Source: Opitutales bacterium UBA2995
Lineage (GTDB): Bacteria > Verrucomicrobiota > Verrucomicrobiia > Opitutales > UBA2995
Length of the DNA stretch: 5,265 nucleotides
Direction of reading: 5' to 3'
Assembly: GCA_002346535.1 (NCBI GenBank)
Contig: DDZZ01000024.1
Span: 1 to 5,265 of the forward strand
Shown here: piece after piece, positions 1-5,265 of the stretch
Numbering within the stretch: position 1 is the stretch's first letter
How the letters are laid out: the number at the start of each line of letters is the position of its first letter
The notes under the pieces: model-generated
Databases searched by the model: none
Told to the model about the DNA's origin: nothing
What the model saw: the letters and a program-made list of their open reading frames with translations, nothing else
Translations under genes and position numbers: made by a program

Positions 1-24
1 GGGTATACCTACAAGGGAACGGAG
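1..24. repeat. Left arm of a perfect 24-bp inverted repeat
   Basis: These bases are the exact reverse complement of 5037-5060. The arm begins GGGTATACC, which contains the 8-bp palindrome GGTATACC, and ends AACGGAG. Identity stops after base 24 on the inner side. On the outer side it cannot be followed because the window begins here, so the repeat may be longer. Read on the plus strand from base 2, it encodes GIPTRERRTRF and then a stop at 35-37. The right arm, read on the minus strand, encodes GIPTRERRENPK and then a stop. This matches either the inner ends of two oppositely oriented copies of a dispersed repeat or the termini of a mobile segment. No transposase is present. Confidence 0.9.
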
Positions 25-209
25 GACGAGGTTTTAGCTTGATCATTATTCATTAAAGAGACAATTGTAGTAGTCCTGCTCAGACCTTGCTTTTGTTCAA
101 CGGGTAGCTTTTTGTCTTTGGTTCATTTATTGGTTGGAGTGGCTCTCTGGCACTGCTGTTATCTTCGATTTCAACATACTAACAAACTACCCGATTTAAA
201 GTTCTGTCT
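25..209. other. Leader region upstream of the SSS symporter gene
   Basis: No gene is seen here. The stretch contains a 7-bp inverted repeat, CGGGTAG at 101-107 and CTACCCG at 187-193, extendable by three T:A pairs if one C is bulged. The right arm ends 16 bases before the ATG at 210, so a transcript starting upstream could fold the arms into a long-range stem with a loop of about 75 bases. There is no clear -35/-10 pair and no recognisable Shine-Dalgarno sequence before the ATG. Confidence 0.4.
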
Positions 210-1775
210 ATGAATTTAGTTACCTGGTCCTGGTTGTTTTTGGTTTTATACATTGGGGTAATGTTGTCGTTTGGTTGGATATCCAGCCGGCGCGTGAAGA
301 ATGCCGATGATTTTGCCACGGCGCGCAGCTCTTACGGTCCCTTCTTTTTGGCCCTGGCTTTTGCTGCCAGCACTGCGAGCGGTGCGACTTTTCTCGGCAC
401 CCCAGGGCTCGCTTACTCCTACGGGTCAGTAACAATTTGGGCGCATTTTCTCTATCCCATGGGATGTTATTTTGGGGTCCTTATATCCATACGATTAGTG
501 GCTTCGTCGGGGCACGCCTTCGGAAACCGTTCAATTCCCGAGTATCTGGGAGACCGATACCAAAGTGATGGAGTTAGGCTGCTGGTCTCTATTTTCTCGT
601 TGATTTTGTTCTTCTACATCGCGGGTCAGCTTGTTTCTGGATTAGTGATGTTCAAGACCATGCTCGGGTTGGAGCCCATGTGGGCTTTGATTATCACTAC
701 TGTTGTTTTGCTTGTCTATGTGGTTCTCGGCGGCGCACATGCTGACATACTCACAGACGGTGTTCAGGGCTTTATGATGCTTTTAGTAGCTGCTTTTACG
801 ATATTGCTCTTCCTCTTTGGGGTCGGGATCGATGGAGGTATGATGGCTATATTTGATAATCTTGGTAAGCAGAATGGGGATCTGGTTAGTCCTCTCAATA
901 CTACGACACCTCTTTTCCATTCCTGGTGGTCCATAGCAGCTATTTTGTTGGCTCACGTCCCTTTAGGTCTATTGCCACACATCGGTAACAAGATTTGGGC
1001 ACTCAAAAATGAAGGCGACCGCTATCGTTTCGTTAAGCTTGCCTTTGGGGTGGGGTTAACCTTGGGGCTCCTCGGGCTTGGTGGCCTCTTAGCTCGGGCG
1101 ATTCTGGGAGAAGAGTTATTTATGCCTAGTAGGACACCCAACGAAGCCTTGCCGGTTCTTTATATAGAATTATTTCCCACTTGGTTTGCTGCACTTGTGG
1201 GTGTGGGCATTCTGGCCGCTATCATGTCGACTGCTGATGGTTTGGTTGTATCCAGTTCTCAAATCCTGGCCAATGATATTTACCGACGCTCAATTGCACC
1301 GAAGTTCCATTCACACTTAAGTAAAGACGTCATAGACAAACGTGTGTTGCTGATTAGCCGATGGGGCACTGTGGTTGTCCTGTTATTATCTATGGGCCTG
1401 GCTTGGGCTCTTCAAAACAAGAATATTGCACTGCTTGTGTGGATTGGTTCCGGGGGCATGATGGCTGCTTTTGCCGGGCCTTTAGTGATGGGAGCGCTGT
1501 GGCGCGGCGTTACTCGTGCAGGAGCCTATTGCGGTCTGGTCTCTGGGCTCGGTACGTTTATAATTCTGCACAGCGGAATGTTGGGCGCCATCGTAGGACC
1601 GGATTCGTCTTACCCGCTTGCTGGAGTCGTTCGCTGGTTATCTTTAGAAGCACCCAACCCATTCTCTTGCGCCGCTATGGGTGAGATAGTTTCTGTCACC
1701 CTAACCTGGAGTGTTTCCAAGCTAACCCAGCCATTATCGAAAGAGCACATGGAAAAACTTTTTGGAACGGGTTAG
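210..1775 (+). CDS. Sodium:solute symporter (SSS family), substrate unknown
   Basis: A 521-residue inner-membrane protein of the sodium/solute symporter (PutP/PanF/SGLT-like) family, which uses the inward sodium gradient to import small solutes. About 13 hydrophobic segments are visible, from residues 4-24 to about 484-502, as expected for the family. Family landmarks are the TM2 stretch around ASTASGATFLGTPG (53-66), the GGAHADILTDGVQG block (174-187), and AAIMSTADG (336-344) followed by SSSQILANDIYR (348-359). Ser340-Thr341 correspond to the Ser/Thr pair that coordinates sodium at the Na2 site in PutP. Length is normal and the frame is intact. The ATG at 210 fits because TM1 begins within four residues, although no Shine-Dalgarno sequence is visible. 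Neighbours give no clue to the substrate, and the next gene is convergent on the other strand. Family assignment is confident; transported solute is not assignable. Confidence 0.95.
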   Translation: MNLVTWSWLFLVLYIGVMLSFGWISSRRVKNADDFATARSSYGPFFLALAFAASTASGATFLGTPGLAYSYGSVTIWAHFLYPMGCYFGVLISIRLVASSGHAFGNRSIPEYLGDRYQSDGVRLLVSIFSLILFFYIAGQLVSGLVMFKTMLGLEPMWALIITTVVLLVYVVLGGAHADILTDGVQGFMMLLVAAFTILLFLFGVGIDGGMMAIFDNLGKQNGDLVSPLNTTTPLFHSWWSIAAILLAHVPLGLLPHIGNKIWALKNEGDRYRFVKLAFGVGLTLGLLGLGGLLARAILGEELFMPSRTPNEALPVLYIELFPTWFAALVGVGILAAIMSTADGLVVSSSQILANDIYRRSIAPKFHSHLSKDVIDKRVLLISRWGTVVVLLLSMGLAWALQNKNIALLVWIGSGGMMAAFAGPLVMGALWRGVTRAGAYCGLVSGLGTFIILHSGMLGAIVGPDSSYPLAGVVRWLSLEAPNPFSCAAMGEIVSVTLTWSVSKLTQPLSKEHMEKLFGTG

Positions 1776-2038
1776 CCTTCGCTTTGATTTAAACAAAAGG
1801 AAATTCGCCTCTTCTAAAATACGGTGTAACCTGCAGAATTAACAGAGGATTTTACAACCACTTCACGAATGAAATTAGAAGGCCTGAAAATCCACACTGA
1901 CTGGCGTAGGGTACAGCTATTCACAATCGATCAATCGAAATACGGTCCTGGCCTCAGGGTAGGAAGGAAACAAGTAAATACCCCGTGGTCTTGCTACGGA
2001 GAGTGGCTTTCTTAGCGTTGAGATTTCATTTTCCGATG
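1776..2038. other. Convergent intergenic region between symporter and hydrolase genes
   Basis: Apart from repeat copy A there is no gene. A 6-bp stem with one G-T pair and a 5-base loop (CCGTGG at 1983-1988, CTACGG at 1994-1999) lies between the two convergent stop codons. It has no T-run on either side, so it is a poor intrinsic terminator. A short palindrome, TCGATCAATCGA, is also present near 1927-1938. How either flanking gene is terminated is not obvious from the sequence. Confidence 0.35.
1801..1836. repeat. Diverged intergenic repeat, copy A
   Basis: This block lies 25 bases after the symporter stop. It matches 3142-3177 without gaps at 26 of 36 positions, and seven of the ten differences are transitions. 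Conserved blocks are CGCCTC, AATACGG and TGCAG. On the minus strand it reads LQVTPYFRRGEF, against LQVTPYSLGGGF in copy B. In the first six codons the two copies differ at three third positions, all synonymous. In copy A the minus frame is closed by stops on both sides, so it is not a gene here. Looser similarity continues beyond 1836: both copies have an ACAACCAC/TTAACCAC stretch. Confidence 0.6.
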
Positions 2039-3070
2039 CTAAATCACCGTATAGCGCCACACCCCATTCACCTCTTCTCGCTGAATGGTCTTAGTTCCTT
2101 CCAGCAGGTCGAGGTGGGCTAATGTTTCGGCGATGGCAAAGCTGGACTGCTGGGGATTCAACTCGTTGAGGCGAAAAACGGCTTGGCTTACTTCTAGGGC
2201 TGTAATGTCTGTTTTCTGCTTCACAACATTCAAGGTTGTGTCCAGACGCTCATCATGATGAACAAACATTTCTTCTATGCGTTGTTGCCAATCCCCTACC
2301 AGCCACTTATGACCGGGATAACCGACTCGCACCTCGTAATTTTTCAATTCCTTGAGCGAATCGAGGTACCGTTGGAGCACGCCTCTCTCACTATCATTCC
2401 AAAAGCCAATGTTAGGGGTGATTTTCATAAGGATTTGATCACCGCTTAAAAACAGACGATCGGCTTTGTCATAAAAGATCATTTGCCCGTCGGCATGGCC
2501 TGGAGCGTGAATGATTTCCCAGGTACGATTTCCCATTTGAAGGGTACCTTGAGACTCGATGGCTGAAAAGGTTGGGTGGGGCCTTGTTTTGGTTCCCGTG
2601 GACCGCGATTTATTTGTTATCGAGTGAGCGCGCTCTTCTTCGATGCCGCTCAGTCTAAAAAAGCGGTGTAAACCTTCGTACCATGCTTCCTTGTTAATAT
2701 TGCCCCAGAAGCGAACGAAGCGCTGGCTCTCGTAAAGCGAAATATAAACTGGCACCTGTGTTTCAGGAGTGCTCAAACGATCCTGCAGCCAGCCGGCTAA
2801 TCCGAAGTGATCCGGGTGGAGGTGGGTCAGTACAATTTGTTTAACCTTGCCAGGTTCAATTTCGAGCGTTTCCAGGGTCGTTTTCCACAACGCTCGTGCT
2901 GCAGAAATATTGAGGCCGGTATCGACAAAAGTCCAACCGTCGTCCCCCTCGATTAAATACACATTTACATGATCCAGAGCATAGGGCAAGGGAAGCCGTA
3001 GCTGCCAGATATCAGCATCCAGTTGGGAAAGCGCATATTCTTGGGACTTCCAGGCTTCTTCTGTAAACAT
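2039..3070 (-). CDS. MBL-fold metallo-hydrolase (glyoxalase II / LACTB2-like)
   Basis: A 343-residue protein of the metallo-beta-lactamase superfamily with no signal peptide, so probably cytoplasmic. All metal ligands of a dinuclear zinc (or iron) site are visible: the HLHPDH motif gives His83, His85, Asp87 and His88; His192 is in APGHADG; Asp211 is in SGDQ; and His254 is in YPGH. The N-terminal strand LPYALDHVNVYLIEGDDGWTFVDTG (29-52) is typical of the glyoxalase-II/LACTB2-like branch. About 75 C-terminal residues after the last ligand (270-343) resemble the helical or winged-helix tail of that branch. Such enzymes hydrolyse thioesters, lactones or phosphoesters; the substrate here is unknown. 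The ATG at 3070 leaves a normal-length N-terminus. It has no Shine-Dalgarno sequence but does have a candidate promoter ending a few bases upstream. An internal insert around 140-170 (ITNKSRSTGTKTRPHP) is low in complexity compared with the core. Confidence 0.93.
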   Translation of the reverse strand: MFTEEAWKSQEYALSQLDADIWQLRLPLPYALDHVNVYLIEGDDGWTFVDTGLNISAARALWKTTLETLEIEPGKVKQIVLTHLHPDHFGLAGWLQDRLSTPETQVPVYISLYESQRFVRFWGNINKEAWYEGLHRFFRLSGIEEERAHSITNKSRSTGTKTRPHPTFSAIESQGTLQMGNRTWEIIHAPGHADGQMIFYDKADRLFLSGDQILMKITPNIGFWNDSERGVLQRYLDSLKELKNYEVRVGYPGHKWLVGDWQQRIEEMFVHHDERLDTTLNVVKQKTDITALEVSQAVFRLNELNPQQSSFAIAETLAHLDLLEGTKTIQREEVNGVWRYTVI

Positions 3071-3082
3071 AAAAAGCTGAAA

Positions 3083-3110
3083 GTTGTAACGGTGTTCGCC
3101 AAACTCTCAA
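3083..3110 (-). promoter_or_regulatory. Candidate sigma70-type promoter for the MBL hydrolase gene
   Basis: On the minus strand TTGAGA (3110-3105, 5 of 6 to TTGACA) is followed after 16 bases by TACAAC (3088-3083, 4 of 6 to TATAAT). Initiation would fall about 5-8 bases before the ATG at 3070, giving an almost leaderless transcript. That would fit the lack of a Shine-Dalgarno sequence. The -35 box overlaps the inverted repeat at 3101-3130. This is a consensus match only. Confidence 0.3.
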
Positions 3111-3130
3111 CCATTCTCTTCAGAGAGTTT
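3101..3130. promoter_or_regulatory. 8-bp perfect inverted repeat upstream of the MBL gene
   Basis: AAACTCTC (3101-3108) and GAGAGTTT (3123-3130) are exact reverse complements separated by 14 bases. The centre-to-centre spacing of 22 bases, about two helical turns, is of the kind seen for dimeric repressor sites, and the left arm overlaps the candidate -35 box. It could equally be a chance palindrome. Five Ts follow on the plus strand (3128-3132), but no plus-strand gene ends here, so a terminator is unlikely. Confidence 0.3.
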
Positions 3131-3141
3131 TTGAACAGAGA

Positions 3142-3177
3142 AAACCCGCCTCCTAGTGAATACGGCGTGACTTGCAG
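3142..3177. repeat. Diverged intergenic repeat, copy B
   Basis: Partner of the block at 1801-1836 (26 of 36 identical, same orientation). It lies about 70 bases upstream of the MBL start. On the minus strand it reads LQVTPYSLGGGF within an open frame that runs from an ATG at 3219 into the hydrolase gene in a different frame. That frame is probably fortuitous. CGCC (3147-3150) and GGCG (3164-3167) could pair as a short hairpin within the repeat. It is followed by a GTTAACCAC stretch that loosely matches the sequence after copy A. Confidence 0.6.
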
Positions 3178-3460
3178 CAGAGAATTGAAAAAATGAAACT
3201 GAAATTCTGTTAACCACAAATGGCGCAGATCCCAAATGTGCCGGACGGATTAATTGAAAACATAAAGAACGAGGGTCGATTTAAGCGACCGTGAAAAGTT
3301 GATTTTGAAATTCAAGACCGTTGGGTTAGCGGAGGAGGAAGACATAGGATTAAAGAGCTAGTTCTTGATCCAGTGTGATGCGTACTGGAAAACGTGGGCA
3401 TAAAGATGTTAAGATATGCGCTGAATAGCGACTAAAAGTGTCAGGTTGGTTTCCTTTTTT

Positions 3461-3503
3461 ATCCGCCTTCCCGTTGGATACGGAAAGACAAGAAAGGCGA
3501 AGG
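3461..3503. repeat. Stem-forming block, possible third copy of the intergenic repeat
   Basis: CCGCCT (3463-3468) and ATACGG (3478-3483), nine bases apart, echo the CCGCCT-N8-ATACGG skeleton of copies A and B, and a GAC follows three bases later as in copy B. The outer bases CGCCTT (3464-3469) and AAGGCG (3494-3499) pair, and CCGT (3471-3474) with ACGG (3480-3483) forms an inner stem with a 5-base loop. The rest of the 36-bp repeat is not well conserved, so the relationship is tentative. Confidence 0.3.
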
Positions 3504-3640
3504 TATATTATAGGGCTAGGCTTTTTTAAGATTCAATTTTTTATGATGTATGGTAGCGTTAACTAGTAGGCTCATTATTTTGTCCTTTCGCTAATTTCAG
3601 GACCCCGTCAGTTTCAGGTGTTTAATTCCTAGATATTGAT

Positions 3641-4966
3641 ATGATGCATAACCTTAATCGCTTTTTTTATTTAGCACTCCTATTCGCGGGCTCACTGTCA
3701 GCATTTAGCTCCAATTGGGGGCAATGGAGAGGTCCCAATTTCAACGGCTCCACCGATGCCGGAAGTCTTCCTTCAAAATGGTCGAAAACTGAGAACGTTT
3801 CCTGGAGCACAGCCCTGCCGGGTCCGAGCGCCGCTTCTCCGATTGTTTGGGGGGATCATGTTTTTATTTCATCCGCCAATCCTGAGACGGATTCCCTGCA
3901 TGCCCTGTGTTACGACCGGAATTCCGGAAAGTTACTTTGGCAGCACCAAGTGGGTAACAGACATCGCCGTGACGACCGAAGTGATTTCGCATCCAACTCC
4001 CCTGCCACCGACGGTGAGGTCGTGGTTTTCTTTTACGGTAACGGATTGATGTTCGCTTACGACTTCGACGGAAAACAACTTTGGAACCGTAACATTGAGG
4101 AAGATTTTGGACGTCTGGCCTACGGCTGGACTCCGAGCACCAGCCCGCTCCTTCATGAAGGCCAACTGATTCTGCAAATCCTGCAACGGGACGTCCCCGC
4201 ACGTGGACATGGTGAACCCGGTCAAAACAATGATTCCTACCTCTTGGCATTAAACTCTGAGAACGGGGATAAACTATGGCGTACGATTCGTCCCAGCAAA
4301 GCGAAGGCCGAGTCCCTGGAGGCGTTTACCAGCCCGGTGCCGCATGAACATAACGGCCGTAAGGAAATCCTCGTTGCTGGCGGCGACGCGATTTCCGGGC
4401 ACGATCCGAACAATGGTAAAGAGCTTTGGCGCTGGGGTACATGGAATCCCAATCGGATCGGTCACTGGCGCTTGGTTCCATCCCCTGTTGCTGGGGATGG
4501 CGTCATCCTGGCCTGTGCGCCCAAACGCGATCCGATTTACGCCGTCAAGGCGGGTGGCAAGGGCAGGCTCAGAGACAGCGATCTGGCCTGGGTGAGTAGA
4601 AACGAACGTGACATTACCTCGGACGTTCCAACTCCGGCCTATTACGACGGAGACTTTTTTATTTTGAGTGACGTGCGTAGATTCCTTTCACGCGTCGAAC
4701 CGAAAAGTGGCGTGGTCAAATGGAGCATTGAAACTCCTGGAAGAGACAAATTTGAAGCGTCCCCCCTCGCGGCAGACGGCAAGCTCTACCTGATGAACTT
4801 CAGTTCAGATGTCGTGGTGGTCGATGCCGAGAATGGAAAAATCCTCAATGAAATCGCCATGGGTGATCAGGGTGAACAGTATTCGCGCGCCTCAATCGCC
4901 GCCTCCAATGGGCAACTGTTCATTCGTACCAACAAAACCCTCTATTGTATAGGTGACCGAGGGTAG
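3641..4966 (+). CDS. Exported PQQ-like beta-propeller repeat protein
   Basis: A 441-residue secreted protein. The N-terminus has a basic start (to Arg7), a hydrophobic core at about 8-22 and a probable cleavage zone at 21-24. There is no lipobox cysteine, so it is likely periplasmic or extracellular rather than a lipoprotein. The mature protein opens with WGQWRGPNFNG (26-36), a common opening of large PVC-bacterial families annotated as PQQ-like or BamB-like. Propeller repeats are visible as G-K-x-L-W strands: SGKLLWQHQVG (95-105), DGKQLWNRN (143-151), NGDKLWRT (208-215), NGKELWRWGT (258-267), SGVVKWSIET (356-365) and NGKILNEI (398-405). With SPIVWGDHVFIS-type strands between them, they suggest seven or eight blades. 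No vicinal Cys pair is present (Cys90, 290s and 430s are isolated), so PQQ binding or dehydrogenase activity is not supported. The start is ATG 3641 or the adjacent ATG 3644, with a weak ribosome site. Function unknown. Confidence 0.93.
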   Translation: MMHNLNRFFYLALLFAGSLSAFSSNWGQWRGPNFNGSTDAGSLPSKWSKTENVSWSTALPGPSAASPIVWGDHVFISSANPETDSLHALCYDRNSGKLLWQHQVGNRHRRDDRSDFASNSPATDGEVVVFFYGNGLMFAYDFDGKQLWNRNIEEDFGRLAYGWTPSTSPLLHEGQLILQILQRDVPARGHGEPGQNNDSYLLALNSENGDKLWRTIRPSKAKAESLEAFTSPVPHEHNGRKEILVAGGDAISGHDPNNGKELWRWGTWNPNRIGHWRLVPSPVAGDGVILACAPKRDPIYAVKAGGKGRLRDSDLAWVSRNERDITSDVPTPAYYDGDFFILSDVRRFLSRVEPKSGVVKWSIETPGRDKFEASPLAADGKLYLMNFSSDVVVVDAENGKILNEIAMGDQGEQYSRASIAASNGQLFIRTNKTLYCIGDRG

Positions 4967-5020
4967 GTGATAGTTAAATATTAAAAATTGAACCGGAGGA
5001 AACTAAGATAATAGAGGTTT

Positions 5021-5265
5021 TTATTTAGGATTTTCTCTCCGTTCCCTTGTAGGTATACCCAACATGGGATTACCGACTTTGAAGCCCTTCTGAGAATGGG
5101 TCCAGAAAACTCGTTGGAGGAATAACTGAGTTAAACCTTCGATGTACCATACGTTGAAGGAGCCAGGAGACTGCGAAGAGGTGGCAACCACTCCGCAGAA
5201 TCTTCGGATGAGATCAATCCGTTTCCAAAGCGGATTTGAAAACTGAAACGCAATCAGATCGTCGC
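5021..5265 (-). CDS. Open frame running off the right edge, no start visible; possibly a non-coding repeat
   Basis: On the minus strand a frame with no stop runs from the window edge to TAA at 5023-5021, giving 80 residues. It begins DDLIAFQFSNPLWKR and ends MLGIPTRERRENPK, with an aromatic-rich middle (FNVWYIEG, RVFWTHSQKG). It converges on the propeller gene with 54 bases between stops. The other frames through 5061-5265 that I checked are closed. I recognise no domain. An 80-codon open frame is only modest evidence, and the four hairpins within it argue that the DNA may be a structured repeat, with the frame incidental. If real, it is the C-terminal part of a longer protein. Confidence 0.3.
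   Translation of the reverse strand, partial: DDLIAFQFSNPLWKRIDLIRRFCGVVATSSQSPGSFNVWYIEGLTQLFLQRVFWTHSQKGFKVGNPMLGIPTRERRENPK
5037..5060. repeat. Right arm of the perfect 24-bp inverted repeat
   Basis: Exact reverse complement of 1-24, ending GGTATACCC. Together the arms enclose 5,012 bases with all three complete genes. The central GGTATACC palindrome is flanked here by TTG and CAA, so the arm can itself fold with adjacent bases. The identity ends abruptly at 5036 on the inner side. Outer flank 5061 onward is the hairpin-rich tail; whether the same tail precedes base 1 cannot be seen. Confidence 0.9.
5085..5239 (+). repeat. Cluster of four closely spaced hairpins next to the right inverted-repeat arm
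   Basis: Four stem-loops occur within 155 bases. (1) 5085-5100: CCC-TTC, loop TGA, GAA-T-GGG. (2) 5136-5160: an 11-bp stem with loop CCA, including two G-T pairs. (3) 5171-5198: CTGCG, GAG and TGG arms closed by CCA, CTC and CGCAG, loop CAA, with two small bulges. (4) 5214-5239: TCAATCCG against CGGATTTGA with one bulged T. The G-T pairs in stem 2 pair only in plus-strand RNA, hinting at that orientation. No known RNA family is recognised. A REP-like or other structured dispersed repeat is the simplest reading. Confidence 0.5.

Larger units (their letters stand above)
3071..3640. other. 570-bp divergent intergenic region
   Basis: The starts of the hydrolase (minus) and propeller (plus) genes face away from each other across this gap. 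No convincing gene or RNA family is seen. It holds the candidate hydrolase promoter, the 8-bp palindrome, repeat copy B, and a stem-rich block at 3464-3503. The part from about 3500 to 3640 is AT-rich with T-runs and precedes the propeller gene. A promoter for that gene probably lies there, but no -35/-10 pair stands out. Confidence 0.5.

Noticed and set aside
1361..1684. 107-codon plus-strand frame inside the symporter gene
   Set aside because: It sits out of frame within conserved transmembrane coding sequence and is Cys- and Arg-rich with no domain; it is a shadow.
1976..2010. Bidirectional terminator between the convergent genes
   Set aside because: The CCGTGG/CTACGG stem is real but short, and no T-run follows on either strand.
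2965..3219. 84-codon minus-strand frame overlapping the start of the MBL gene
   Set aside because: It overlaps about 100 bases of the well-supported hydrolase in another frame, shows no recognisable domain, and its upstream part is simply repeat copy B. The LQVTPY stretch is reported as a repeat instead.
3864..4465. Several minus-strand open frames inside the propeller gene
   Set aside because: They lie entirely within a strongly supported coding gene, overlap one another, have Arg/His/Pro-rich compositions without domains, and are antisense shadows.
3641..4966. PQQ-dependent dehydrogenase
   Set aside because: The propeller lacks the vicinal cysteine pair and other cofactor ligands of quinoprotein dehydrogenases and is shorter; only the fold is supported.
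210..4966. Single operon or dedicated gene system of the three genes
   Set aside because: They alternate in strand, are separated by 263 and 570 bases, and belong to families with no established joint pathway.
4985..5030. Possible intrinsic terminator after the propeller gene (GGTTTTTATT)
   Set aside because: The T-run is present, but only a 4-bp AACC/GGTT stem with a loop of about 20 bases can be formed, so the hairpin is unconvincing.
1..5060. Insertion sequence or composite transposon
   Set aside because: Inverted termini are present, but there is no transposase, integrase or resolvase gene, and a target duplication cannot be tested because the outer left flank is missing.

Overview
The window holds three complete, unrelated protein genes separated by long, repeat-bearing intergenic DNA. 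It looks like chromosomal DNA of a PVC-group bacterium, with Verrucomicrobiota somewhat favoured over Planctomycetota. This guess rests on the secreted PQQ-like beta-propeller with the N-terminal WGQWRGPNFNG motif typical of those phyla, on the weak or absent Shine-Dalgarno sequences, and on the long intergenic spaces with diverged repeats. It is an inference, not a proof.

Layout: 1-24 is one arm of a perfect 24-bp inverted repeat. 210-1775 (+) encodes a 521-residue sodium:solute symporter (SSS family). 1776-2038 is a convergent intergenic stretch with a diverged repeat copy. 2039-3070 (-) encodes a 343-residue metallo-beta-lactamase-fold hydrolase with a C-terminal domain. 3071-3640 is a 570-bp gap with a candidate promoter, a short palindrome, a second copy of the repeat and a possible third. 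3641-4966 (+) encodes a 441-residue exported PQQ-like beta-propeller protein. 5021-5265 contains the second arm of the 24-bp inverted repeat, a run of hairpins, and an open frame on the minus strand that runs off the window.

The three genes alternate in strand (+, -, +), so they do not form an operon, and nothing in the sequence ties them into one pathway. A plausible but unproven general picture is uptake of a small solute at the inner membrane, hydrolysis of a thioester- or ester-like metabolite in the cytoplasm, and a periplasmic or surface propeller protein of unknown role.

I see no evidence for a defence system, CRISPR array, transposase, tRNA or rRNA. The unusual content is in the non-coding DNA: the 24-bp inverted repeat enclosing all three genes, the hairpin-rich right end, and a diverged intergenic repeat whose differences are synonymous over a six-codon core (LQVTPY on the minus strand).
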